DNA of 64,000 nucleotides from Euryodendron excelsum. Taxonomy: Eukaryota > Streptophyta > Magnoliopsida > Ericales > Pentaphylacaceae. Each line of letters starts with the position of its first letter. Positions within the stretch are counted from its first letter, which is position 1. Below the pieces are notes generated by a model. The model ran no database searches. It was not told where the DNA came from and saw nothing but the letters and a program-made list of their open reading frames with translations. The translations under genes were made by a program, and so were the position numbers. The stretch is taken from contig CM065386.1 of assembly GCA_033060915.1 (NCBI GenBank), forward strand, positions 6,678,001 through 6,742,000. The letters run 5' to 3'. This document shows, piece after piece, positions 9,290 to 21,180 of this stretch.

Positions 9290-12200
9290 ATCATTATGTA
9301 TAGTTTTTGTTGTCGCATTTTCAATTGTAGTTCTTTGTCACCATAAAAATGTAATTTTTGTTAGGTATACAGGTGACCCACCTTGTAATTTTCTTCTTCT
9401 TCTTTGTTTACATGGGTTTCATTTAATCTGTCTGGCTGCCAAGAAAACTTTTTAGAGGAAAGAAATAATATTTAGCGCAAGAATGTTCTTTCCGTTCTTT
9501 TTATTTTTTAAAAAATGAGAACTTGACCCAAAACCTTCATACTAAGCTCTGTCATGAAAATTTATGGACTTAAAACTTTTTATTCTTTTATTGTAAACTT
9601 TAGAACTGAATGTTTTTTCACCTCCTTTTTTCCCCATTTCTCTCAGCAAATAAATGGAGTCTTCTTTGTTAATTTAGGAAGACTGCTTATTTCAGCATGA
9701 GTTATTGTGGAGTAGTGTCAATTGCCCTCTCTGGAATTTTGCAGCTTTTGGGGGTGTTTTTGTATATATAAAATATCATTAGAGATGGAATTCAGTCTTG
9801 CCCTTCTAAAATTGTAATGAAAGGCAAGGCGCAATGAGTCAATGTTTTGGGTAACTTCGTTAAAACAAAAAGAAGAAAAGGTTAATTTCAAATGGGAAGT
9901 ACCTAAAGTACAACTCTTATATTTTTCCGAGTATTTGGCTATAAGAGAGATTGCTATCACAGGTATCTAGTTCTCTTGCCTTATTAGGCGCCTGTTTTCC
10001 AATGGTTTGCATGACTAATTGTAATAAGGTGCTTTCAAGGCTAGACAAAGGCTCTAGTGGCCCTTGGTTGCTAGTTCGTAAGTACAGAAAAGGATTATAA
10101 AATTACTAGTAAGAATCATCGAACTAAACTCTCGCAAACTAGACTTAACTGTGGACAAATTAATATAACAATTAAAGATGCCCAAAAATATGTCTAGACT
10201 CTAGATAGAAGAAAAACTAATTACTAGATAAAAGGTCTTCCTTGTATTACCACAATACTCTACTACCCTAATGAATTGCGTTTTTAGTACGGCGTTTCGA
10301 AGCATGGTACTCTAGCGTTTCAAAAAGGTGAATTTAGTGATCCAAAGTGATCCCAAATTTTTTTCTATTTATATCTTTAAAGGTCACCTAACGGAGGAAA
10401 AAAATAAGTTATAATGAGCAAAAATATAGGAAGAATAGAATTTTGGCATAACAATATGAAAAAAAAAGGGGCCATAATACTCCTAAAATGTGTTTTTAGA
10501 TGATTAATTTAAAAAAATATAAATTATGTTTATTAAATATTTGATTATTAAAGAAAATTCTTCTATAAGTACCTTAATTCTAATAATATGCTTTATAGAA
10601 GCCTTTCCCTAGCGTACCATAATTTAGAAAATGTGGCGTTTCACGTTCTCATTCCCGTTCTACGTACCAGAACGATTCAGGTTCCAGGTAATATAGGGTC
10701 TTCCTAAAATCTAATAGCATATACTGTAGAGGGATTAAGTATTACTATTGACTTGTTTTGAAAGAATGTGAATTGAGATGGAGATGAAGTTTAGAAAAGG
10801 AAAGAGGTTTCCTTTCTAGAAAGAAGTTAAATGTTAATAGGAAGTATTAGTTGGAAAGTTATTTCATAAAATGACGTTTTATCAAACTTATGAATTTATT
10901 TATTTTTTTTGAAAAATAAATCAAACTTATGAATTTAGTTATTTTTCCTTAATGATAATTTACTATACATCTCCCCTCTCTCTCTTTCTGTCTCTCACCC
11001 CATTAAACTCCTTTATACTTGGTAGGAATCCAGCACCAACTCTGTGAATCCCTTCAAAATATCATGCCAACAAATGATTGCCAAAGCTCAAAGTGTCACA
11101 TTTAGTGCTTTTGTTTCAAAGGATGAAAGTTAAATAGAGTGGAAACAATCAATTCTTTTGCTGCATTAGCCCCACTCTATTAGGCCAGCGGGCAATCACT
11201 GTTTGACAAGAGTTAGGACCTTGGACTATCCCACTAAATTATTTATGTTTGGTGTGTGTATTAGTTTTTATTTATGTAGCCAGAAAGGATTATTGTATGA
11301 CATTGTCTATGCATCCACAGTGTGTTTGAGACTTTAAGTGAACGAGAAAGGGAAGGAAAGGATGGTTGCAATATGTTCAATCTGTTTGGACATTTACATA
11401 TTTACATGTTTCTTAGCCAGTCCCTTAGAATAGCCAAGTTTCGTCAGCATCCAAAACCAATCAACTAGAAAGATCTCTTAGGGAGGAGTAAAATATGGAT
11501 AAAAGTCGTATATTACAATTCTAAGTATGAATACATCATCAAATATCAATATCGTTATCGATACATTTAACTCTGTTTGGTGCTAAATGGAAGATAGTCA
11601 TAACATTTATTTCCTGATTCACTCATGTATTTCTCTTTGGTCAACATTGAGGGTTGCTTTCCTGGTATTGGTAATGAAAAGAAAGATGGAAACAGGGGAG
11701 TTGGCTGATAAAGATGGACAGTAAGGATCGCATAATAGTTATAACTAGTTTAGGTACCTCCCAGCAGTTAAGGGGTTATGAGAGCTAAAGCGACAGTTTG
11801 TTGGCAAGCTACCTTTTGAGCATAGAAGTCAAGTTGACAGTATGTTTACTTTCACAACTTAAATTACGGAAAAAGAAAAAAAAAATCAATCTGCTAAACG
11901 GAAATGATTTCACTGACTGTCTGCTAACAGTTTGACTAATGACTGGAAAAGTGATGAACTTGTCAGGGATGAAAAGACAACTTGATTGGACGTATTGGAG
12001 TTGATAAATTCAGTGTTTTTAGACTAGAGGTCTGCAGAGGAATTTGTTTGGTAAAACAACCTGCTAGATCGATTGTCATCTCAAACATGATATAGGTTGT
12101 TGTCAGTGTGTTAACCTGGAGCACATTCCTTGTCTTGACACAATGATCACTTGCTATTTTGAAATTGCTGTCATTAATTCTGGCTACTTTTCTATGAGTC

Positions 12201-12560
12201 TGGTAAAGGCTGTAGAGTTTTCTATTATTTTAAGTTTTTGCTCTCTCTATAGACTATATATGTTATGAGATTAGCTGCCGGAGTGTTTTATTGGGTTCTC
12301 CACTTCTACTCCATTCCTTTTCTTGACATGGTACCCAGTCTTAACATTTTGAAATTCCTGTCTTTAATTCTAGTCATTGTTATGGGGATTTTGCCTTCGT
12401 TGTTCCGTATCATGTTTGTGTACAAAGGTGTGTGTGGCCCTTTTATTTTTGAATTCTTTCCATGCTATTAGATTACTGAAGAGAGGAAAAGAGAAAAGAG
12501 ACAAGGTTATTTTTAAAATGTCTTTTACCTCTATTTGAGCTAGCGAGGAGACCTAAGGGA
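9290..12560. other. Non-coding stretch upstream of UREF
   Basis: No coding exon is recognised. The sequence is AT-rich with short frames. It may be the UREF leader intron, promoter, or both. A segment at about 10283-10690 has GC-richer ends with repeated GGCGTTTC and GTACC words, suggesting a decayed transposon, but no clean terminal repeats or target duplication were found. Confidence 0.5.
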
Positions 12561-12730
12561 GATTTTGAGCACAGGCGGTTATAGTGGTGGTACAGCAGAG
12601 GCAAGCAAATCAAACAACTCAACCATTCCCATAACTGCAACAACCCTGCCGAGCAGAAACACTTCATTTAAAAGGCCAAAGCTTGAAGGATGACCAATCC
12701 CTAGAAAGCTACGAGTATTTGCATTCTCCA

Positions 12731-13462
12731 ATGGAAGGTAGGCTGGAAATAAACAAGGGGACCAACAAACCTGCATCTATGGACTCTCTTCTTCAGTGGA
12801 GCCAATGGCAATTGCTCGATTCCATTCTCCCAACAGGTGGCTTTGCTCATTCTTTTGGTCTTGAAGCAGCCATTCAAGCTTGTATAGTCTCTGGTCTTGA
12901 AGATCTTCGAAGTTATGTGATCCATGTGTTGGAGAATACAGGGAGCCTTCTTCTTCCGTTCATTTATTCTGCAACCATCTCTCCCACTATGCAAACTTGG
13001 CATAAACTTGATAGAATTTTGGATGCAACACTGACAAATGAAGTGGGTCGTAAGGCATCAATCGCACAAGGATCAGCACTTATGAGAGTAGCTGCAGCTG
13101 TATTTTCAGAAGTCCCTTCTCTAAAGATAATGAGAGATACATCTTTGGCTACTGGTGTTGTTGCTTTCCATCATGCTCCCATTTTTGGGCTCATATGTGG
13201 ACTTCTTGGGCTTGATGGTGAAACTTCTCAAAAGGCTTACATGTTTATAACTATGAGAGATATAATCTCTGCAGCAACTAGGCTAAATTTGGTCGGCCCC
13301 CTAGGTGCAGCTGTATTGCAGCACCAGATTGCGCTTGTTGCGGAGGACATGTCAAACAGATGGATGAACCGTAAGGTTGAGGACGCATGCCAAGCAGCTC
13401 CTTTACTTGATACAGTGCAGGGTTGCCATGGCTACTTGTTTTCTAGGTTGTTCTGTTCTTGA
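12731..13462 (+). CDS. UREF: Urease accessory protein UreF
   Basis: Urease in plants needs UreD, UreF and UreG to insert nickel into the active site; UreF bridges UreD and UreG and gates the GTPase-driven nickel transfer, probably in the cytosol. The intronless frame gives 243 residues, close to the Arabidopsis protein (about 240). Family landmarks appear in order: LQWSQWQLLDSILPTGGFAH near the N-terminus, SFGLEAAIQ, a central helical section, FHHAPIFGLICGLLG, TRLNLVGPLGAAVLQH and the C-terminal QGCHGYLFSRLFCS. The reading frame is open upstream to 12683, but the first in-frame ATG is at 12731, which matches the expected short variable N-terminus; a second ATG at 12779 is possible. Next genes on either side are unrelated to urease. 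Confidence 0.95.
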   Translation: MEGRLEINKGTNKPASMDSLLQWSQWQLLDSILPTGGFAHSFGLEAAIQACIVSGLEDLRSYVIHVLENTGSLLLPFIYSATISPTMQTWHKLDRILDATLTNEVGRKASIAQGSALMRVAAAVFSEVPSLKIMRDTSLATGVVAFHHAPIFGLICGLLGLDGETSQKAYMFITMRDIISAATRLNLVGPLGAAVLQHQIALVAEDMSNRWMNRKVEDACQAAPLLDTVQGCHGYLFSRLFCS

Positions 13463-13606
13463 AAGCCTGGAATAAGGTTTAAGCAATTTTCATCATCTAA
13501 GCTAATGTCAGGGACCTTTAGATTCAAAGGCTAATTTTAATCGATGACCCCTGAGAGATAAACTTTTTTCGACAGCTGAGAGTGATGCGCGAATGCTTTT
13601 GAGCTA

Positions 13607-13782
13607 GCCTCAACCAATAGAAGATTATTGAACTGTGATGAATACTTTTTGGCATGTAAAATATGTAATAACGTAGGTTCATTTTGTGTAAGAGTGAGCC
13701 TCAACCAATAGAAGATTATTGAACTGCGATGAATACTTTTTAGCGTGTAAAATATGTAATAACTTAGGTCCATTTTGTGTAG
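13607..13782 (+). repeat. Tandem duplication (91-bp period) in UREF 3' region
   Basis: GCCTCAACCAATAGAAGATT starts at 13607 and again at 13698, and the next 65 bp are also shared with a few substitutions (for example GGCATG against AGCGTG). It begins about 145 bp after the UREF stop codon, so it probably lies in or just past the 3'UTR. The divergence is modest, implying a fairly recent local duplication. Confidence 0.85.
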
Positions 13783-13789
13783 CAAACAT

Positions 13790-16080
13790 ATATTTTCCCA
13801 TGTGGTTGTTGTGGCTGGCACAAAACTCTCTCTCTCTCTCTCTCTTGCGTGTGTGCCCTACGCACTCTTTCTCGTGTCTTTATAAGAAAGAAAATATTTG
13901 GGTGGTCGAATGTAAATGCTTCCCTTTGTTTTACAAGCACAAAAAAGACAGGGTTATGTTGAATTGGTGCCACATGTGCAAGATTAGATGAGGTGTGAAG
14001 AGAGCTTGTTTGTTCACTATGTTATGTTTTATGTGGTATATGTCTCTTAAAAGGAAAGTAGGGCTTTTGAAGGGGTGGAACTCTGATTGATTGTCTGTAG
14101 GGGATTATCCTCATTTTCATTTATTTGGTTGGAAGCGTCTGATTCTTTTTGTCTTTCTTCTTTTTGTGGATTTTTTGGGTACTTGTTGTCTCTATGATTA
14201 TATAGCTGAGGAGTTTTGTATATGGAGCTTTTGAACAAGTTTTTGCCCTTGTTTCTCAGTGGCTGATGGACATTGTAGAGCTCTTTTATATCATGAAATG
14301 ATTAGAGAGACAGCTTGATTAAAGTACTTTAATGCTAAAAGGGTTTTTATTTCACATAACAGGGTTGGGAGCAATAATGAGTGCATTCTGTTATTCTCTT
14401 GGCTGGTCTCCTTTGTTCACCCTTTAATGCTCTTTTTTGTGACTTCTTTTTTTATGTAGCTCTACTGCTGTGGAAGTTTGAGGAAATTATTTTGTGGTAT
14501 CAACTCCTTTTTTTTTTTTCACATTCTAAAATATGATAGTCCAACAACTTCATAATTGGGTGTTCGAAGCAAAATGGATCTTTTTGGTGTAAGTACTTCC
14601 TCTGCTTTTGATGTGGAGGGGTCTCTTCATTCTTTGCCCTGCTGAGGTCAATGCCCGCATGGACAGTTGTCTTGTGACAGGTCAAATAGAACCTTCTTGA
14701 GGGAAAAGACAGTGGATTGGAAGCTTCTCCAAGCATAGCTTGTTCGCATTGTGTCAATAGGATTATGAGACACTCTTTCTTTATTCCATTTTGAGTCTTC
14801 CTTTTTTGTTTTTTAATTTCTTATCTTCCCAGGTTTGTGATTCATTTCTGGAACTTTGCTCGTGCTAGAAACAGGTCCTTTATGTGTTTGTGTGTGCTTG
14901 GCAGTAAATTGGTGATACAGGAACAACCCCCCCTCCCCCCCCCCCAAAAAAGGAAAAAAAAAAAAAAATTTATTTGCACACGGGCCCATGATCATTTAAC
15001 AGTTTTAGCTTCACTATATGCATCACTTCATCAGCAACAGAGGAATTTATATGTATCCCTTTGTCTGACCTTAGATAAGATTGGTCCTCTTTGATTCTAA
15101 CCCTTCTAGAAGGTCTCACTAGGCACTAGCTGGCTATCTGCTTCAGATGGCTGTTACGTGGGAATCTTAACCAGTGGGCTCTGGAGATTCATGTGGAGAG
15201 TATGAAGGATGCCTATTGTTGGCTTCTCGGTCCCCAAGGTTGGGGCGACTCTGCACGGTTGAGATTCTTGCCCTTCTGAGATGTACTAAAGAAGCTAGTG
15301 CTTACCATTTCTGAATAGTTATTTGCAAAAGCAACTTATTGAAATTTTGAAGTGGATGGTGGTAGGGGCCGGTGGTCTTTGGAGATTAAGTTAAAGTTAC
15401 AGTGCTCTATAAGCTTATGCACAATGTATGTGTGAGTTTTTCATGGATCCCGAAATTGGTAAGCAACAAGTAGTTATATTGGCGAAACGGTGACCTTGAC
15501 AAATGGATTTTATCATGGGATCACTCTGATTCCTTGGTGCAAGACTTGTAATAGTTCTGTGTGTGAGTGTGTTCATGCCCAGTATTTCTGGTTTTGGTTA
15601 TTTTCTAGGGGAGGATCTCCTTTTTTATTTTAGTACATTCTTTCTCTCTTTTCAATTTCTTTATTTACTTTATCAAAAAAAGATGTAGACACATCATGTT
15701 TGCCTTGTACTCTTAGGATTAACAATTGTATTTCTTTTTTGTGACATGTCATAGAATCAGTTGAATGAGAGAAAGGTCTTCGATTAAGAATTTGAGATGC
15801 TAAGAATACTCAGTAATTGTGAGATGAGAGAAGGCATCAGATGGTAGATCATGTGGTTAGTTATTTGTGTTGTATCCTCCCATTTTTGAGCTTTAACTGA
15901 AATATGTGTGCGCTATGCTCTTTTTTTTTGTGGCTTTTCTTTTACGGTGTTCCAGTCTCTTATCACCTGATGAGTAGAACCTAACACCATCCATTTATTT
16001 ATACCATGTGATAGGGTTTATTGAATTATGAGTTAGTATATAATTTATCATTTCCAAGTGATAAATTTGAATCATTTTTA
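13790..16080. other. Intergenic and leader region before the RING-H2 gene
   Basis: No coding exon recognised. Contains a (CT)n run at about 13827-13846 and a C-rich tract followed by poly(A) at about 14927-14969. A splice acceptor (TTTTTACAG) at about 16074-16082 precedes the RING-H2 start codon by 53 bp, so part of this stretch is probably a leader intron of that gene. Confidence 0.5.
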
Positions 16081-16135
16081 CAGACGTGATATTTCCACTT
16101 GAAGCAGGAATTATTCAGTCATTTGATTCAGCAAA

Positions 16136-19100
16136 ATGGGGCAAAGGAATATGATGTGCACCAGTCAGATGATTGATTCGGAGGTGAATCAACAAGCCCT
16201 GTCGCATCTTTGTCCTGAGCCTTGTGATCATTTTGGGACTGTAGCAAATTTTCCAGAGTCTAATGTCCACATGATGTTACCAGCTTCTGGGAACATGGCT
16301 CATTTTGATATTCATCATCTCCTGGACAGCCATGAAAATGCTTTATTTTATGGGATGATGCAGAACAATGGTTTTCAGCATCATCATCCTGCCAGAAATC
16401 TTGATTTGGGTGTTCCTACTGCTTCTAATTACTATAATCCATACATGACTCCATCTGGTTCGAGAGTGTTCCCTTCCCCAGTAAATCACGGGTCTCATGA
16501 TCAATTGCCATCGTCCAGCAATGGTGGAATTGTTGGAATTCCTACAGATGACTCTGGAAGGAACAATCACTTCATGGATGGTGTCCGAGCTCCATTTAAG
16601 AGAAAAAATGTAGAAGGGATAGCAAGAAGTTTCCAGTATTGTAATGCTTCTGCAGGCTCTAGATCTGCAATTGCCCCTCTAAATACAAGGCCTATTGAAC
16701 ATGGGGTGACTTTGATAGATGCTGCATCTTTTCCGCTGGCTGAGTACAGAGTGAATGACATCTCATCTATTATGGATGTTGGATCTCATAGAAGTAACAG
16801 ATTAGGTGCTGTTGCACCAGACTCTGTGTTGGCACATAACCGAAACCATTTTATTCAAGCAAACTATACGGGTCAGGCCTTTCAGACAGCCGGTTCTCCC
16901 TCGTTGAACCAACAGTTCAGCAGTAATGGTGGTGATGGAGGCACTTTGACCTGGGGTCAGGCACCTGCCATAACCTATTTGCATGGTAACTCTTTTAGGT
17001 TTTATAATGTTATTAATTCTTTGGATTTTGTTTGTTTCTTTATCCTTGGTACATTTTCCAACAAGATTTTTTTTATAAAAAAGTTTATCCAGTGGCAGCT
17101 AATACAATAAATGGAAAGTTTCGGCCCGTTTGTCTTGTGAGTTTAATTCTTAAACGTTGGGTGGAAGCTGTTCCACCCACTCTCATCTAGTGAGTAGCAT
17201 GTTGACTACTATTCTTTTTGCGTGCCCCATTATGTTAATTCTGTTCCACAGAAAGATAAAACGAAGCAAGGAAAATAGTCTCATTTGATCCTAGTATGGT
17301 TTAAGTGATATATTCTTAAACCTGTAAGATTTGGAACTAATTACAAATCTCTTTTCAGGGAGCCGTGTCGGTGGTGGATGCAGAGAGGGAGGAAACATGG
17401 ATGCACAGGGATATCAAGAGATAGCTAGCAATAGAATTTCCACAACTTTCCTGCATCTTGACCACCAAGTGCACCCCAATTTTCATCATTTACCACAGCC
17501 TACGCAAGGAGTGAGAGGCCACAATATCAATTTTCATTCTCAAGGAGCATTGCCCTCTCGTAGACTTTCCACAAATAGCACATCACACAACAGTATAAAT
17601 TCTTTCCAAGATGGCTTGGAGGTGGGTCCTAGATATGTGGGACCGGTTCCACCAACTGGTCTTAGGATATTACGGCATCATCAAAGGGCACTCATGCCTG
17701 AAGAACCTATGAGGCGCCACGACCTCCCTCACTTGAGAATTCTCCCAGCAGATGTAACATTTAACTGTTGAGGGATTTATTTTACTGGAGTCGAAAGTAT
17801 ACTGTGTTAGCATTGATTGTTCATGTTTACTGTGTCTGTGTAAATTGGCTAAACATTTTTGGTTGATATGTGTAGGAAGTTGCCATGCTGGAGATTTCGG
17901 GCTATTATGAAGTAGGGAATTCCAGTGATCACCACGGAGATATGCGCTTGGATGTAGATCATATGTCATATGAGGTAACTTGAGGACTTACTTTTTCTTG
18001 CATGAAAAGCTTGATGTTAGATAGAAAGCTACAAAATCATTCAGCGGGAGTATCCAATAAGGAATCATTATATATTAGTACAGCTTATCAGAGGTCGTTT
18101 TTAAATTCTATTCCAGGAGCTTCTTGCATTGGGAGAACGAATTGGCAATGTAGCCACTGGGTTGTCAGAGGAGACCATAACAAATCATCTAAAAACCAGA
18201 ATGTATATTTCATTCACTACTCGTATGAATCTGGAAGAAGCAGCTTGTGTGGATCAGGAAACCGATTTCTGTGTCATATGTCAGGTAGTGTTATAACCCT
18301 GAATCTACATTTTATATTTTTAATGATCAAAGGTTTGGATACTTATTAGAAAAAAATAATCAAAGGTTTGAATATGCTTGATGATTTAATAAGTTACTTT
18401 CTTTTTTAGTGTGATTTTCTCTCTGTAAGCTCAAATTACTGGTAATGTGTGGTGATGGTCTTTGTTTTCTTCTTCTCTGGCTTTTGCGTTTCTTGTTCCA
18501 ATATATAGGTTTTTTGATAAGCAAAAAGTTTAAAGTCTATGTTTGACACCTATTTACGTCGACTCGGGTCAAGGTGCAGGTTATCAACCTCAGTATCGAA
18601 TTCATCTAACTCTCATGTCCAAGGACACCCAAACACTTGCTAGATTTTATATTTCTTAAATACTTCTATTTTTTAAGGTAAAATGGTGTTTACAAACTAA
18701 AATATTTCATCTTATGCATAAAATAGTCTTGTACATTTTTCTATATTAAACTCAAATTACTTATAAACATGTCCAACTACCCATATCAGACGCCTATCCA
18801 GACCTTTGTCTCAGTATCGAGTATCCGATATGGATATGGGTATTTCACAAATTTAGTGACAAGTTCACGTAACATAGTTGGACTCCCTGAGTCATTTGCA
18901 CAAGTTCTTGCTGAATGTTGTCACTGTTGTTGTCTTTAATGGTTTTCTAATGCCTTAATCTTGAATTAGTTCTTGATGCTAAGCTATCTCCACATCACGA
19001 AGTTGTTGCTATGATTAAGGGCTTATTAATTTGCCAAGAAGCAAACATCGTTCCTTTCCCACTTCTTTTCAATTTATTTGTTTATTTATTTATTTCAGTG

Positions 19101-19356
19101 TCGCTGTGATCATCATATCTTTTATCTTATAAAGCACAGTTATTTCTTTAGTTGACAACTGATGGAGTTCTGTAAATGGTCATTTGGGATTTTCCAGACT
19201 TATTATAAAAACCAAGAGAATATTGGAACTCTCGATTGTGGACACGAGTACCATGTAGATTGCGTAAAAAGGTGGCTGTTCATCAAGAATACCTGCCCCA
19301 TCTGCAAATCTTCAGCATTAACCTCAGAAAGAAAGGATTTATGGAGAAGGGGTTAA
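16136..19356 (+). CDS. RING-H2 E3 ubiquitin ligase, MBR1/TEAR/RHG1A family
   Basis: Transfers ubiquitin from an E2 to substrates. Relatives in Arabidopsis include MBR1/MBR2, which act on the Mediator subunit MED25, and the TEAR proteins, which act on TIE1. Exons: 16136-16985, 17359-17753, 17876-17974, 18117-18284 and 19198-19356; phases join cleanly to give 556 residues. The long N-terminal part starts MGQRNMMCTSQMID and is low-complexity, rich in His, Asn and Ser. The conserved block before the RING contains MRLDVDHMSYEELLALGER and the TGLSEETI motif. The RING-H2 (about 500-540) has C-x2-C-x14-C-x1-H-x2-H-x2-C-x10-C-x2-C with the E2-contacting Trp in KRW. The RING is split by a 913-bp intron just after the second Cys. 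The third residue pair after it reads TY where relatives usually have acidic residues. Substrate is not predictable from sequence. Confidence 0.93.
18530..18860. repeat. Possible diverged transposon in last intron of the RING-H2 gene
   Basis: The segment opens with TTTGACACCTATTTACG and closes with GTATCCGATATGGATATGGG, with an AT-rich centre. These subterminal words resemble those of the TIR element at 3417-3957, but I could not align clean termini, so membership of that family is tentative. Confidence 0.3.
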
Positions 19357-19659
19357 TGTTTGGAAGATCAATTCAAAACTCTGCCGTTTAATCTGTTTCC
19401 AACCTATTTATTTTTACCAGAGTTGGTATTATTATGCTATGAATTTTATTTATACTTACAGTATGAAATACAGTTAAACCTTTCTAAAACATTTATTTGT
19501 TGGCTTCATGTCTGTTTATCAAACTTGTACAGACTTTTCCATTTGTCGTTCGATCGTGCATCATAGGCTGTTAAAGTGTCAAATATGTATTGACTATGTA
19601 TATTTTGGGAATGTTGAACTTAAAGCTGTTCAATTTGAAAATTGATTATTGTGTTTATC

Positions 19660-20320
19660 ATTGCTGTTAGTGTATGCTGATATTAACGAGAAAGTTCATG
19701 TATCTGTGTAGCACCATCCAATTGAGAAGGAATTGACATTCCATTTGGTTTTGTTTTTATTTAATTCTTATGAATTAAAATTTATTTAGCTACTGCTCTG
19801 TTTGGTTGCTAGAATATACATGAAAAAAATAAAAAAAAAAAATTCTAGTGGACAGTTTTCTGGTATATGGTGGTTTAAGTGGCTGTCACACCACTCACTC
19901 TGATATATAGACATATACAAATGATGTGGAATATGACTCCTTTTGCTATATATTGAGGGTGGGGTGGCGTTCGAAGTTTCAAACCCTGAACTGATGAGCA
20001 AGATTGAGCAGTCGTGATCATTGGACCAGGCCTTAAGCTCTATTGGCACTCATTTACTTCAATCTTTCATAATATTTGTTTGCCACCATTTCTTTGTTCT
20101 TTTATCAAGGGTTTTCCGAGGAAAGATGAACAGAATCTTTGTGTCATATGCCAATATAAATAAAGAAACACTAGTGGTAATGCTTATTATTCTTTATGGG
20201 TTATGGTGTCAGTTTGATTACATATTTAGAATTTTATAACAGCTTCCCCAGTTCCTCTGTTATCAAGACCCAATCAGATGAACTCCTTGAGTTCTACCAC
20301 TTTATTTCAATTAATTAGAT
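19660..20320. other. Intergenic, no gene recognised
   Basis: AT-rich sequence downstream of the RING-H2 gene. Short frames show no family signature or splice support. The first 300 bp after 19356 probably include the 3'UTR. Confidence 0.5.
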
Positions 20321-20321
20321 T

Positions 20322-20740
20322 TGACTCTCTGGGTGTTTGGATGAAGTTTTTCAGATGAACGGTTGAAAACAGGGTATGGATTTCAAATAGTAGTTGAATT
20401 GCAACCAATCAAGGTAACTTGTAAGCTGGTAATTCTTGGATTTTTACACTCTGTTTGGTTCCTGTGCTTAAAAAGAAAAAAAAAACTAGACAAAATGAGG
20501 TTTGACAGATTTCAGCAGTTTGATTTAAGAATAAGAACAAGAGAAGATGGACCATGGAAAGGACGATAATGAATGGCCCTTACAAGACATCCTTTAATGT
20601 ACTTTCGCTATGAGCCGACACATTGTCTCTCTCTTTCTCTCTCTCTTAGTCTTTTACAAATCACCTCACTTTTCATGTAACAGTTTATGAAAATACAGAT
20701 TTTGTCTCGTAGTTACTCATAGTTATTCTGAGTTCCCTGT
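20322..20740 (+). repeat. Intergenic direct duplication, copy 1
   Basis: Begins GACTCTCTGGGTGTTTGGAT and contains GGTAATTCTTGGAT, TTGGTTCCTGTGCTTAAAAA, TTAAGAATAAGAACA, GAGCCGACACATTGTC and TCACTTTTCATG. All recur in the same order in copy 2 at 21181-21975. Many substitutions and small indels separate the copies. Function is unknown. Confidence 0.75.
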
Positions 20741-21180
20741 TTGGATGAATCCTAAAATAGAAAGTCAAATGTGTTTCAAATCCTTCATTATGCTAATGTG
20801 CCAAGATTAATCATCAATTGATCCTTCTGAAAAGGACTTTGGCTCAGAGGGAAGGGTTTTGCTGCGGATAAATACCAACTTTTTCTGATTTTACCAAAAG
20901 AAATTAATGGACTATCACATCATAATACTGTAATTCATCCAACCAAATTGATTGACCAAGTGCAAACTAATCTATGTTATATATACTAGGTTTTAGTGGG
21001 ACTTTTAAGAGATGGTGTTATAGCATTAGAGCCGTTAAAATTTTATGAAAATGAGCCGTTAAAGCTTAACTTAAAAATTTTATGAAAATGAGTTTTAATT
21101 GAATCAATCATAAATCGTAATTTGGTGAGCAGTAACAACAACATGACCAGAGCTCACGCAAGCTCGATCTATTATACATT

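Noticed and set aside
10283..10690. Possible transposon with GGCGTTTC and GTACC words
   Set aside because: I could not define matching inverted ends or a target duplication, so it is only mentioned as part of the non-coding stretch.
12265..12471. Hydrophobic 68-codon frame upstream of UREF
   Set aside because: AT-rich composition produces such frames; there is no homology that I recognise and no splice support.
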